In this document: in pieces, positions 15,883-23,087 of the stretch
Position numbering within the stretch: position 1 is the stretch's first letter
Layout of the letters: the number at the start of each line of letters is the position of its first letter
NCBI GenBank assembly: GCA_051657745.1
Contig: JBOFLG010000135.1
Coordinates: 1 to 42,064, forward strand
Reading direction: 5' to 3'
Origin: JBOFLG01 sp051657745
GTDB lineage: Bacteria; Actinomycetota; Actinomycetes; Actinomycetales; Dermatophilaceae
Length of the DNA stretch: 42,064 nt
Made by a program: the position numbers and the translations under genes
The notes under the pieces: generated by a model
Told to the model about the DNA's origin: nothing
The model's database searches: none
The model's input: only the letters and a program-made list of their open reading frames with translations

Positions 15883-16650
15883 GTGACACGCGGTGCTCCC
15901 CGACCGGCCAACGACGATGCTCATGGCTGGTCCGCGCGCGACGAGAGTCGACGCGAGGCCATCGAGCAACGGGTCGACGTCCTGTCCGTCAAGGTCGAGT
16001 CGGCGCTGAACCAGGTGAAGCCGCGGCTGCGCGGCTGGCTCCATGCCGGGATGGCGCCGGTGGCCGTGGCCGTCGGCATTGTGTTGGTGACGATCGCTGG
16101 CACCGCCGAAGGCAAGATCTCGGCCGGCGTGTTCGCCGGCACTGCCGTGTTGTTGTTCGGCACCTCGGCCGCGTACCACCGCGGCACGTGGTCGCCCCGG
16201 GTCGGAGCCTGGCTACGCCGCGTCGACCACTCCAACATCTTTCTCATCATCGCCGGCACCTACACCCCATTCGCCCTGCTACTCCCGACGACGCAGGCTC
16301 GTAGCCTGTTACTGCTCGTGTGGTCCGGTGCCGTGCTCGGCGTGCTCTTTCGAGTCTGTTGGGCGGGCGCGCCCCGCTGGCTTTACACGCCGGTCTACGT
16401 CCTGCTCGGGTGGGTGGCGGTTTTCTACTTCGGGCCACTGCTCGAGCATGTTGGCGGCAGCGCAATGACCTGGGTCGTCGTCGGCGGTGTGCTCTACAGC
16501 CTCGGGGCTGTGGTGTATGCCACGAAGCGGCCCGACATCTCCCCGCGGTGGTTCGGCTTCCACGAGGTGTTCCACTCCCTGACGGTGCTCGCGTTCGCGG
16601 CGCACGTCGTGGCCGCCGGTCTCGCCCTCACCGGGCCGGCTTCCACCTGA
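15883..16650 (+). CDS. trhA: Hemolysin III family (TrhA/PAQR) membrane protein
   Basis: 255-residue integral membrane protein of the PAQR/hemolysin III superfamily with about seven hydrophobic segments. The conserved metal-site features are S-A-A-Y-H-R (helix 2), D-H-S-N-I-F-L-I-I-A-G-T-Y-T-P and H-E-V-F-H-S near the C-terminus. In other bacteria TrhA influences membrane fluidity and fatty-acid homeostasis. GTG 15883 is favoured because a -10-like hexamer ends only 11 bases upstream, consistent with a very short or absent leader; about 50 polar residues precede the first membrane helix. The frame is open far upstream but that part is Arg-rich shadow of uppS. Confidence 0.9.
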   Translation: MTRGAPRPANDDAHGWSARDESRREAIEQRVDVLSVKVESALNQVKPRLRGWLHAGMAPVAVAVGIVLVTIAGTAEGKISAGVFAGTAVLLFGTSAAYHRGTWSPRVGAWLRRVDHSNIFLIIAGTYTPFALLLPTTQARSLLLLVWSGAVLGVLFRVCWAGAPRWLYTPVYVLLGWVAVFYFGPLLEHVGGSAMTWVVVGGVLYSLGAVVYATKRPDISPRWFGFHEVFHSLTVLAFAAHVVAAGLALTGPAST

Positions 16651-16659
16651 GGCCGTGCG

Positions 16660-17043
16660 TTAATCGCCACCACCACCGCCACCACCGCCACCGTCACCAC
16701 TGCCACCACTGCCACCACTGCCACCACCGTCGCCACCGCCGGAACCTGAGTCCGTGCTCGTGGCCGGCGAGGATGTCGGTGACGGACTGTCCGACGGCGA
16801 CGGAGCGTCATCCGAACTGTTCGACGACGTGCCGCCAGGCCCCGAGGAACTGCCCGTTTCGCCCGCCGAGCCGCTGACTTGCGGGTCGCCGTGGCCCTGC
16901 CCGGCCTGCTTCTGCCGGTACGACATCCGCCGCATCCGGGCATTCATGTTGCGCATCAGAAACCACAACGCGACGGCAAGCACGAAGAAGGCGACGAACG
17001 AGATGATGCCCGGGCCGCCCTCGGTGGCCGCAGCCGCGGTCAC
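16660..17043 (-). CDS. Small single-span membrane protein with Ser/Gly-rich tail, coupled to mca
   Basis: 127 residues: a short N-terminus, one transmembrane helix (about 12-31, I-I-S-F-V-A-F-F-V-L-A-V-A-L-W-F-L), a basic juxtamembrane stretch M-R-N-M-N-A-R-M-R-R-M-S-Y-R-Q-K, and a low-complexity Ser/Pro/Asp then poly-Gly C-terminus encoded by imperfect CCACCG-type repeats (16666-16740). Positive-inside logic places the tail in the cytoplasm. The GTG start overlaps the mca stop by four bases. A small membrane protein next to mca is also found in mycobacteria (Rv1083). Function is unknown. Confidence 0.82.
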   Translation of the reverse strand: MTAAAATEGGPGIISFVAFFVLAVALWFLMRNMNARMRRMSYRQKQAGQGHGDPQVSGSAGETGSSSGPGGTSSNSSDDAPSPSDSPSPTSSPATSTDSGSGGGDGGGSGGSGGSGDGGGGGGGGGD

Positions 17044-17978
17044 GGCTGCCGCTCCGTCCGGGTGTCGAGCACGACACTGAGGGCCCCTGGCGCGGCGAGT
17101 GCGTCGGCGCTATCGGTGTCCTCGGGGAGCCCGGCGAAGAGATCGCCCTCCCCCTCCACCACGGGGACGTAGGACACCGCGGCTTCGAAGTCCTCGGTCG
17201 GCCAGATCTGCGCCTGCACCTCTCGGGGCACCCGAAACCACATCCCGTCGGGGTCGACCTGGGTGGCGTGGGCGAGCAGAGCCGCGTCGCGGCGGTCGAA
17301 CCACTCCGCACACTCCACCCGCGTCGTGACCAGCCGGTCCGGGCGGTCCCAGCGCTCAAGCCACTCGCCGTACGGGCTTTCCTCGCCACGCTCGAGCAGT
17401 GCGGTGTGGAACGCCTCAATCCGCGCTCTCGACATGGTCTGGTTGTAGTACAGCTTGAGCGGCTGCCAGGGAGCGCCGGCCTGAGGGAAGGCGTCGATGT
17501 CGCCGGCCGCGTCGAAGGCAGCCACGGTGACGTCGTGGCACATCACGTGGTCAGGGTGCGGGTAGCCGCCGTTCTCGTCATAGGTGGTGACCACGTGCGG
17601 CCGGAAACGGCGGATCTCACGCACCAGCGCCTCGGTGGTCACCCCGAGCGGCTCGAGAGCGAAGCACCCGTCGGGGAGTGGCGGCAGCGGGTCACCCTCG
17701 GGCAGACCGGAATCGACGAAGCCCAGCCACGTGTGCCGAACCCCGAGCACCTCGCGGGCCCGGGCCATCTCGTCACGGCGAACCTGGGCGAGATCGCGCG
17801 TGATCTGCGGGTCGTCCTGCAACTGCGGGTTGAGCACATCACCCCGCTCCCCGCCGGTACACGACACCACGAGCACCTCGTGGCCGGCATCGACGTACTT
17901 GGCCATCGCCGCCGCGCCCTTGCTGGACTCGTCATCGGGATGCGCGTGCACGCACATCAGGCGGAGTCGCTCGGTCAC
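17040..17978 (-). CDS. mca: Mycothiol S-conjugate amidase Mca
   Basis: Zinc amidase that cleaves mycothiol S-conjugates to release mercapturic acids for export, a detoxification step specific to actinobacteria. The 312-residue protein has the metal-binding A-H-P-D-D-E (12-17) and the second His site in Y-P-H-P-D-H-V-M-C-H-D, plus C-T-G-G-E-R-G and T-Y-D-E-N-G-G, matching Mca and its paralogue MshB; the long C-terminal part and the neighbours (DUF4307, greA, uppS) favour Mca. GTG 17978 has GGAAAGG upstream and gives the family N-terminus V-T-E-R-L-R-L-M. Confidence 0.94.
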   Translation of the reverse strand: MTERLRLMCVHAHPDDESSKGAAAMAKYVDAGHEVLVVSCTGGERGDVLNPQLQDDPQITRDLAQVRRDEMARAREVLGVRHTWLGFVDSGLPEGDPLPPLPDGCFALEPLGVTTEALVREIRRFRPHVVTTYDENGGYPHPDHVMCHDVTVAAFDAAGDIDAFPQAGAPWQPLKLYYNQTMSRARIEAFHTALLERGEESPYGEWLERWDRPDRLVTTRVECAEWFDRRDAALLAHATQVDPDGMWFRVPREVQAQIWPTEDFEAAVSYVPVVEGEGDLFAGLPEDTDSADALAAPGALSVVLDTRTERQP

Positions 17979-18094
17979 GTGAAGGCCTTTCCGTCCCGAG
18001 GGCTCGGGCGCATCCGACGAACATCGACGGCTTATCCTCTCACCACCATCGGTCGCACTTCTCGTGCCCGGCTCCCTGACAATCTGAGGTCCTC

Positions 18095-18481
18095 GTGCCA
18101 CTGCCCCGACCTGCACCCGGCACCGGCCGATGGTGGGCGGTCGGAGCGTTCGGTACCTCGCTGGTGCTCGGCTTCGCCATCTGGTGGGCGGCAGCCACGA
18201 TCGGCGGGCTGCGGCCCACGGTCACCGGATACCACGTCGAGTCGGACGCATCGATCGTGGTCGAGTATGACCTCGCACGCCCCGACGGGGTGGCAGTGGT
18301 GTGCCGGATCAGCGCGCTGGACGGCGGTCGGGGGCGGGTGGGCACCATCGAGGACGACGTCCCTGCCGCCGGCCCCGCATCGGTGCGCCGGGCTGTGCGG
18401 GTGCGCACCAGCACCCGGGCGGTCACCGGTGTCGTCGACTCGTGCACCCGGGTGCGGTCCGCCACCCAGCAACCCGAGTAG
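18095..18481 (+). CDS. DUF4307 membrane-anchored protein
   Basis: 128-residue protein with a short N-terminus, one transmembrane helix (about 13-36) and an exported beta-rich domain of about 90 residues with two Cys (V-V-C-R-I-S and V-D-S-C-T-R). This matches DUF4307 proteins, which lie between mca and greA in many actinobacteria (Rv1081c in M. tuberculosis). The start is GTG 18095. Transcribed divergently from mca across a 116-base gap. Function is unknown. Confidence 0.85.
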   Translation: MPLPRPAPGTGRWWAVGAFGTSLVLGFAIWWAAATIGGLRPTVTGYHVESDASIVVEYDLARPDGVAVVCRISALDGGRGRVGTIEDDVPAAGPASVRRAVRVRTSTRAVTGVVDSCTRVRSATQQPE

Positions 18482-18507
18482 CGGATGCCGCGGCGCTGCG
18501 GCATCCG
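18482..18507 (+). terminator. Hairpin terminator after the DUF4307 gene
   Basis: CGGATGCCG (18482-18490) and CGGCATCCG (18499-18507) form a perfect 9-bp stem with an 8-nt loop, beginning right at the stop codon. No T-run follows. The stem is built from the GGATGCC 7-mer that is over-represented across the window. Confidence 0.7.
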
Positions 18508-18546
18508 TGCGGAGTTCTGACGGCCGAGGACGCGCCAGCGCAATGA

Positions 18547-18577
18547 TTCCAAGTCGTGGCCGCATGGTTGTTACACT
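18547..18577 (+). promoter_or_regulatory. Candidate greA promoter
   Basis: TACACT (18572-18577) fits a -10 element, with a weak TTCCAA -35 (18547-18552) at a 19-base spacing. Transcription would begin near 18584, giving a leader of about 130 nt before greA. The local dip in GC supports it; the -35 is poor. Confidence 0.4.
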
Positions 18578-18717
18578 CGCCACTTCAACACCTCGGGTCT
18601 GGGTCCGAGCGCGCGCTGCACTGATCGCGGCAGTCGTCGGCCCGGGCCCGTTGCCGTAGCCCCCGGCATCAGGCCGGCGGGCAGCGCACCCGAGACCCCG
18701 TCATTCAGGAGTTCCCC

Positions 18718-19209
18718 ATGACCGCTCAGCCGACGAACCAGTCGAGCTACCTGACCCAGGCCGCGTACGACCGCCTCCGGGCCGAGCTAGAGCAACTGTC
18801 CGGGTCGGGCCGCACCGAGATCGCCAAGCGCATCGAAGCCGCCCGCGAGGAAGGCGACCTGCGCGAGAACGGCGGCTACCACGCGGCGAAAGAGGAGCAG
18901 GGCAAAATGGAGGCCCGAATCCGCCAGCTCACCCAACTCCTGGAGACCGCAGTGATCGGCGAGACCCCCGCCGACGATGGCGTCGTCGAACCCGGCATGG
19001 TTGTCACGGTCGAGATGTTCGGCGACGAGGAGACGTTCCTGCTCGGGTCGCGCGAGATCAGCGACACCAACCTGCAGGTGTTCTCCGAGAAATCCCCGAT
19101 CGGGGCTGCGGTCAATGGCGCCAAGATCGGTGACACGGTTGCCTATGACGCGCCGAACGGCACCCAGGTCCAGGTCACGGTGAAACAGACCACGCCGTAC
19201 AGCGAATGA
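18718..19209 (+). CDS. greA: Transcription elongation factor GreA
   Basis: 163-residue GreA, which rescues backtracked RNA polymerase by stimulating transcript cleavage. The N-terminal coiled coil carries the tip acidic residues in A-R-E-E-G-D-L-R-E-N-G-G-Y-H-A-A-K-E-E-Q, and the C-terminal FKBP-like domain contains S-P-I-G-A-A-V-N-G-A-K-I-G-D. ATG 18718 is preceded by AGGAG (about 8 bases). Monocistronic: a terminator precedes it and the next gene is on the other strand. Confidence 0.96.
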   Translation: MTAQPTNQSSYLTQAAYDRLRAELEQLSGSGRTEIAKRIEAAREEGDLRENGGYHAAKEEQGKMEARIRQLTQLLETAVIGETPADDGVVEPGMVVTVEMFGDEETFLLGSREISDTNLQVFSEKSPIGAAVNGAKIGDTVAYDAPNGTQVQVTVKQTTPYSE

Positions 19210-19380
19210 CGTGCGCTCGCGACTCGCGCTGTGTGACACCCAGCCTCCGGTCCGCTCACTGACAGAGGCAGAACAGGCGGCGGGTCATCCGGAGTACTGG
19301 GTGCGGCGATAGTCACCCGCTCTGCGCCACCGCCACCGCCCTGAGCGCGCCGAACCGCGACCCGCCCTCGCCTGTCGTCA

Positions 19381-19440
19381 CCCCTTGTCACCTGCCGTCA
19401 CCCCTTGTCACCTGCCGTCACCCCTTGTCACCTGCCGTCA
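19381..19440. repeat. Three perfect copies of a 20-bp tandem repeat
   Basis: A 20-base unit beginning CCCCTTGTCACC is repeated exactly three times, with a partial copy (GTCGTCA) just before. The third unit contains the stop codon of the mutL-type gene on the minus strand, so copies 1 and 2 lie in its 3' untranslated region. The remaining 19210-19380 stretch shows nothing I recognise. Confidence 0.95.
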
Positions 19441-20771
19441 AGGACCGCGCGGGCAAGGCACTGAGCGGTGTGTGGAGAGGCGTCGGCGAGCAACCCGATG
19501 GCGACGAGCGCGTACTGCCGGTCAACGACCGTGGCGGCAGCATCCGGGACCCGCCATCCGCCGGCGTGGTCGGTGCGCACCGACTCAAGCACGCCCGCGC
19601 CGAGACCGGATCGACCATGCCGCAGCACCCCGCCCGATCCGACGAGCAGCCGCACGTCGGCTAGCGGCCGTGGCCGCCCGGACGCGCGCGGCGACCGACC
19701 GTGCCGGCGCACCGCCACGGTCGCGGCGACCCGGGCCAACTCCGCCTCGGCCGCCCACTCGCCATCGGATGACGCGAGCCGGCCGGTGTCCGCCGCGACC
19801 CGCTCCGCCCACCGGCGCGCGGCGGGCGTCAGCGTCATCCGCTCACGGTCGGCGGCCTCCACGATCCCCCCGGCGTTCCACCGCACCCCGAGGTCGGCCT
19901 CGACGGTGCGGGTGTGCCACAGCGTGCCAGCCGCGTCGCGGGCGATCGCGGCATCCTCGCCCTGTGGCCGGACGACGGAGTAGACGTCGGTGGTGGCGCC
20001 GCCGACATCGACCACGAGCACGTCCCCGCCAACCACCTCGGCCAGCACCTCGACCCCGCGAAGCACGGCGTCCGGCGTTGGCGCGCGCACCAGCTGCGCG
20101 AAACCCCGCCCGCGGGAGAGCCCCGTGCCGCCGATGACATGCCGCAGGAACACCTCCCGGATCGCGGCCCGCGCGCCCTCCGGCGCGACCACCCCGATGC
20201 GCGGCAGCACGTTGGCGGTGACGACGAACCGGCGGCCGGTGCTGGCCAGCGCTGCGGTGACGTGATCCGCCGCGTCGGTGTTGCCGGCGACCACGACCGG
20301 GGCGGTGAGGCGCGCCTTCGCCAGCCGAACTGCGTTGTGCCGCAGCACCTCGGCGTTGCCTCCGTCGGTCCCGCCGCAGAGCAGTACGACGTCGGGGGAT
20401 GACGCCCGCAGGCTCCGCACGTCAGAGCCGGTGAGCGGGCCGCTCGCCACGTGCACCACCTTCGCACCCGCTGACAACCCGACCCGATGGCCGGCCTCAG
20501 CGGTAACCTCGCGCTCGTACCCGACGACCGCCAGCCGGAGGCCGCCGCCGGCACTGGAGCAGCCGAGCACCTCGGCCGGCTCACCGTGCTGAGCCGCCAA
20601 CCTCGCTCGCACCGCGTCCACACCGTCCATCACGTCGGTGCCCACCGTGGTGGGGTGGCTCGCCGCCCCCAGCACCCCGCCGCAGCCGGTGTCGACCAGC
20701 ATCGCCTTGGTGAAGGTCGACCCCACATCGACACACAGCACGTGCAGTGCTGTCGCGGCCGGGCCGGTCAT
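19428..20771 (-). CDS. MutL-family ASKHA protein (glutamate-mutase GlmL/reactivase type)
   Basis: 447-residue protein of the MutL/GlmL family, named after the gene associated with adenosylcobalamin-dependent glutamate mutase and thought to reactivate B12 mutases. The ATPase fold shows V-D-V-G-S-T-F-T-K-A (phosphate 1), V-V-D-V-G-G-A-T-T-D-V-Y-S (phosphate 2), L-L-C-G-G-T-D-G-G-N and V-G-S-G-G-V-L-R. No mutase subunit (mutS, mutE or aminomutase) lies in the window. ATG 20771 overlaps the stop of a vapC gene (ATGA), so the gene is translationally coupled to a toxin-antitoxin pair, an unusual partnership. Family is sure; physiological partner is unknown. Confidence 0.85.
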   Translation of the reverse strand: MTGPAATALHVLCVDVGSTFTKAMLVDTGCGGVLGAASHPTTVGTDVMDGVDAVRARLAAQHGEPAEVLGCSSAGGGLRLAVVGYEREVTAEAGHRVGLSAGAKVVHVASGPLTGSDVRSLRASSPDVVLLCGGTDGGNAEVLRHNAVRLAKARLTAPVVVAGNTDAADHVTAALASTGRRFVVTANVLPRIGVVAPEGARAAIREVFLRHVIGGTGLSRGRGFAQLVRAPTPDAVLRGVEVLAEVVGGDVLVVDVGGATTDVYSVVRPQGEDAAIARDAAGTLWHTRTVEADLGVRWNAGGIVEAADRERMTLTPAARRWAERVAADTGRLASSDGEWAAEAELARVAATVAVRRHGRSPRASGRPRPLADVRLLVGSGGVLRHGRSGLGAGVLESVRTDHAGGWRVPDAAATVVDRQYALVAIGLLADASPHTAQCLARAVLDGR

Positions 20772-21157
20772 CGAATCCAGACCTGCGCTCGATGCCCCGT
20801 CGAACGGGCCAAGCGCGCGTCCCGGGTCACGAGTGGACACCGCAGAGCCTCGGCGAGCGCGAGGTACGCCGCGTCGTATGCAGTGACGTTGTCGCGCAGG
20901 GCGAACGCACGCAGGCGGAGCTCGGCGGCGCTCGGCCACCTCTGGACCGGTAGCGCGTCGAAGTCGACCAGGGCGTCCTGAGCACGGGCTGCGCTGAGGT
21001 GCCGACCGAGAGTCAGCCCTCGAAGTGCCGACACCACCTCGAAGTCCAGCAGGGCCGGCGCGTGCAGGTCCTCTTCGGCGAGCTCGGCACGCAGCGTCTC
21101 GCTGCCCGGAGCCATGGTGAGCGCATCGACCACGGCAGCGCTGTCGACAACGATCAC
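20768..21157 (-). CDS. vapC: VapC-type PIN-domain toxin (pair 2)
   Basis: 129-residue PIN ribonuclease. Asp5 in I-V-V-D-S-A-A-V-V, Glu in L-D-F-E-V-V-S-A-L-R, Asp in T-A-Y-D-A-A-Y-L-A-L-A-E and Asp in V-T-R-D-A-R-L-A provide a complete acidic site of the VapC type. The start overlaps the antitoxin stop (GTGA) and the stop overlaps the mutL-type gene (ATGA), so three genes form one translational chain. The RNA target is unknown. Confidence 0.92.
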   Translation of the reverse strand: MIVVDSAAVVDALTMAPGSETLRAELAEEDLHAPALLDFEVVSALRGLTLGRHLSAARAQDALVDFDALPVQRWPSAAELRLRAFALRDNVTAYDAAYLALAEALRCPLVTRDARLARSTGHRAQVWIR

Positions 21158-21408
21158 CCGCGACCGCGGCTCACGTCCCCGTCGCGGTCACCCCGCGCGG
21201 CTGTGACGATGTCGACCGCCGACACCGTCGCGCGCTCGGTACGTCGCGCAGCCCGCTGCATGACCTCGGCGACCGTCGGGCGGGCAATCTCGCGGTCGAT
21301 GACGTCGAGCAGGTAGGAATTCAGCGACTGACCGCGAGCCGCTGCCCGGGCCTTGAGCCCGCGCCGCGCTTCGTCGGGTACACCTCGGATCTGGAGCAGC
21401 GATGTCAT
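21154..21408 (-). CDS. vapB: FitA/VapB-type ribbon-helix-helix antitoxin (pair 2)
   Basis: 84-residue antitoxin beginning M-T-S-L-L-Q-I-R-G-V-P-D-E-A-R-R-G-L-K, a ribbon-helix-helix of the FitA/VapB type, followed by R-G-Q-S-L-N-S-Y-L-L and a C-terminal toxin-neutralising tail. The 73-base gap to metB contains an A/T-rich patch (21409-21432, with CTATAG) directly upstream of the ATG; this is the likely promoter and autoregulatory site, though no clear inverted repeat is seen there. Confidence 0.9.
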   Translation of the reverse strand: MTSLLQIRGVPDEARRGLKARAAARGQSLNSYLLDVIDREIARPTVAEVMQRAARRTERATVSAVDIVTAARGDRDGDVSRGRG

Positions 21409-21481
21409 AAATTCATGGTAGCTCTATAGCAATGCGTTGTGCATGCATCTCTCGCCAACGCGGGGCCTACGGGCCCGCTCG

Positions 21482-22660
21482 CTACGTCAGCCGGTCGAGG
21501 GCCTGGCCGAGGTCGGCGATGAGGTCGTCGGCATCCTCGATCCCGACCGAGAGCCGGATCAGGTCGCCGGGCACCTCGAGCGCGGTGCCCGCAACGGAGG
21601 CGTGCGTCATCCGGCCCGGGTGCTCAATGAGCGACTCCACCCCACCAAGCGACTCGCCGAGGATCCACACCTGGGTCTCGGCGCAGACCTTGGTGGCGAC
21701 GTCCTCGCCGCCGGCCACCCGGAACGACACCATGCCGCCGAACCTGCGCATCTGCCGGGCGGCGACCTGGTGGCCGGGGTGGCCGGGCAGCCCTGGGTAG
21801 TGCACCGCGGTGACGCCCGGGTGGCCCTGCAGGAACTGCACGACGCGTTCGGCGTTGTCGCAGTGCCGCTCCATCCGCACCGCGAGCGTCTTCAGGCCGC
21901 GAAGCACCAGCCAGGCGTCAAACGGCCCGGCCACCGCACCCATCGCGTTCTGGTGGAACCCAATTCGCTCCGAGACACCCGCTCCGCGCGACGTGGCGGC
22001 ACCCGGCGCCACGACCACCGCACCCCCGATCACGTCGCTGTGGCCACCGCAGTACTTCGTCGTGGAATGCACGACCACGTCAGCACCCAGCGCGATCGGG
22101 CTCTGCAGGTACGGCGACGCGAAGGTGTTGTCGACGACCAGCAGCGCCCCGGCGTGGTGAGCCACCTCGGCCAGTGCGGCGATGTCGGCGATCCCAAGAA
22201 TCGGGTTGGTGGGCGTCTCGACCCACACCATCCGGGTCTCCGGCCGGATGGCGGCACGCACCGCATCGACGTCGGCAACCGGAGCGATGGTGTGCTCAAC
22301 ACCCCACGGCCGCACTACCTGGTTGAACAACCGGTACGTACCGCCGTAGGCGTCATCCGGCACCACGACATGGTCACCCGGCGCAAGCAGCCCGCGCAGC
22401 ACGGCATCCTCACCGGCCAGTCCGCTCGCGAACGCGAACGCCCGCTCGCCGCCTTCGAGAGCGGTCAGGCACTCCTCGAGCGCGGTCCGCGTGGGGTTGG
22501 CCGAGCGGGAGTATTCGTAGCCACCACGCAACCCGCCGACGCCGTCCTGCTGGTACGTGCTCACCGCGTGAATCGGGGGCACCACCGCACCGGTGGTGGG
22601 GTCCGGCTCCTGCCCAGCATGGATGGCCCGGGACGAGAAGCCGAGATGCTCGAATGTCAT
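21482..22660 (-). CDS. metB: Cystathionine gamma-synthase/lyase (Cys/Met metabolism PLP enzyme)
   Basis: 392-residue fold-type I PLP enzyme of transsulfuration. Visible are Y-E-Y-S-R-S-A-N-P-T-R-T near residue 50, F-A-F-A-S-G-L-A, D-N-T-F-A-S-P-Y-L-Q, the PLP lysine in H-S-T-T-K-Y-C-G-G-H-S-D and S-L-G-G-V-E-S-L-I-E-H-P. The same family includes gamma-synthase (O-acylhomoserine plus cysteine) and gamma-lyase; proximity to cbs, as in M. tuberculosis Rv1077/Rv1079, suits both directions. ATG 22660 lies 7 bases after a good -10 hexamer, so the transcript is probably leaderless. Confidence 0.92.
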   Translation of the reverse strand: MTFEHLGFSSRAIHAGQEPDPTTGAVVPPIHAVSTYQQDGVGGLRGGYEYSRSANPTRTALEECLTALEGGERAFAFASGLAGEDAVLRGLLAPGDHVVVPDDAYGGTYRLFNQVVRPWGVEHTIAPVADVDAVRAAIRPETRMVWVETPTNPILGIADIAALAEVAHHAGALLVVDNTFASPYLQSPIALGADVVVHSTTKYCGGHSDVIGGAVVVAPGAATSRGAGVSERIGFHQNAMGAVAGPFDAWLVLRGLKTLAVRMERHCDNAERVVQFLQGHPGVTAVHYPGLPGHPGHQVAARQMRRFGGMVSFRVAGGEDVATKVCAETQVWILGESLGGVESLIEHPGRMTHASVAGTALEVPGDLIRLSVGIEDADDLIADLGQALDRLT

Positions 22661-22667
22661 AGCCCTG

Positions 22668-22673
22668 ACCCTA
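22668..22673 (-). promoter_or_regulatory. -10 element of a leaderless metB promoter
   Basis: On the minus strand TAGGGT is followed by exactly seven bases (CAGGGCT) and then the metB ATG. This is the spacing expected if transcription starts on the A of the start codon. No ribosome-binding site precedes the ATG at normal distance, which agrees. The -35 region is not clear. Confidence 0.55.
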
Positions 22674-22746
22674 CGGCGCGTGCACGGCCCGCCACCCATG
22701 GCGAGCATCTGATCAACTGCGTACGGCGAGTGCGCGGCCCGCCACC
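22672..22746. repeat. Pair of 25-base direct repeats upstream of metB
   Basis: Positions 22672-22696 and 22722-22746 are identical at 23 of 25 bases (core CGGCCCGCCACC), with starts 50 bases apart. The first copy overlaps the metB -10 region. They may be regulator sites on the same face of the helix (50 bases is close to five turns) or a simple duplication. Confidence 0.7.
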
Positions 22747-22775
22747 GGCAAGCGCGACACAGCGCCACCGACGAA

Positions 22776-22826
22776 GCCGCGGTACGCGGGTGCCTCCCCC
22801 TGCAGGAGGCACCCGCGAACCGCGGC
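22776..22826. terminator. Very long hairpin: 22-base arms with one mismatch
   Basis: Left arm 22776-22797 pairs with right arm 22805-22826 apart from one A-A mismatch (22784/22818); the 7-nt loop is CCCTGCA and the inner 13 pairs (CGCGGGTGCCTCC with its complement) are perfect. No T-run follows on either side. Its position upstream of both divergent genes is odd for a terminator; it may be a bidirectional terminator of an unrecognised RNA, an attenuator, or a small palindromic element. Confidence 0.6.
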
Positions 22827-23087
22827 GCTGTCGGCGTCGCGGACATCTGCGAGGCCTGGCGGCAACGCCGCGTTCGCTTATCGTGCCCGAGGGACTTTAC
22901 CTTTGTCATGCGTTTCCTTTGCCTTGCCTTTAATATCAGCCGAACGGCCGATACGGCCCGACCGAGCCACCCGTGGCACCCCGCTGAAGAGTCGGCCTGC
23001 GGCGGGGTGCGGCTGGCCAGCAGACACCTCCGACCACACGCCTGGACCACCGGGAACAGCCCGGCACCGTCGTTCCGTTGAGTCCAC

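Larger units (their letters stand above)
22661..23087. other. Long intergenic region between divergent metB and msrA
   Basis: This 427-base gap holds the metB promoter, a pair of 25-base direct repeats, a very long hairpin, and a GC-poor patch (about 22890-22945). The minus strand across that patch can be read as a Lys-rich string (K-G-K-A-K-E-T-H-D-K-G-K) that faintly recalls CsbD-type proteins, but there is no convincing start or length, so I do not call a gene. Near 22968 there is a short GCCACCCGTGGC hairpin. No RNA family was recognised. Confidence 0.6.

Noticed and set aside
16666..16740. Tandem repeat of CCACCG type as a separate element
   Set aside because: Imperfect and fully explained by the Gly/Ser-rich tail of the small membrane protein.
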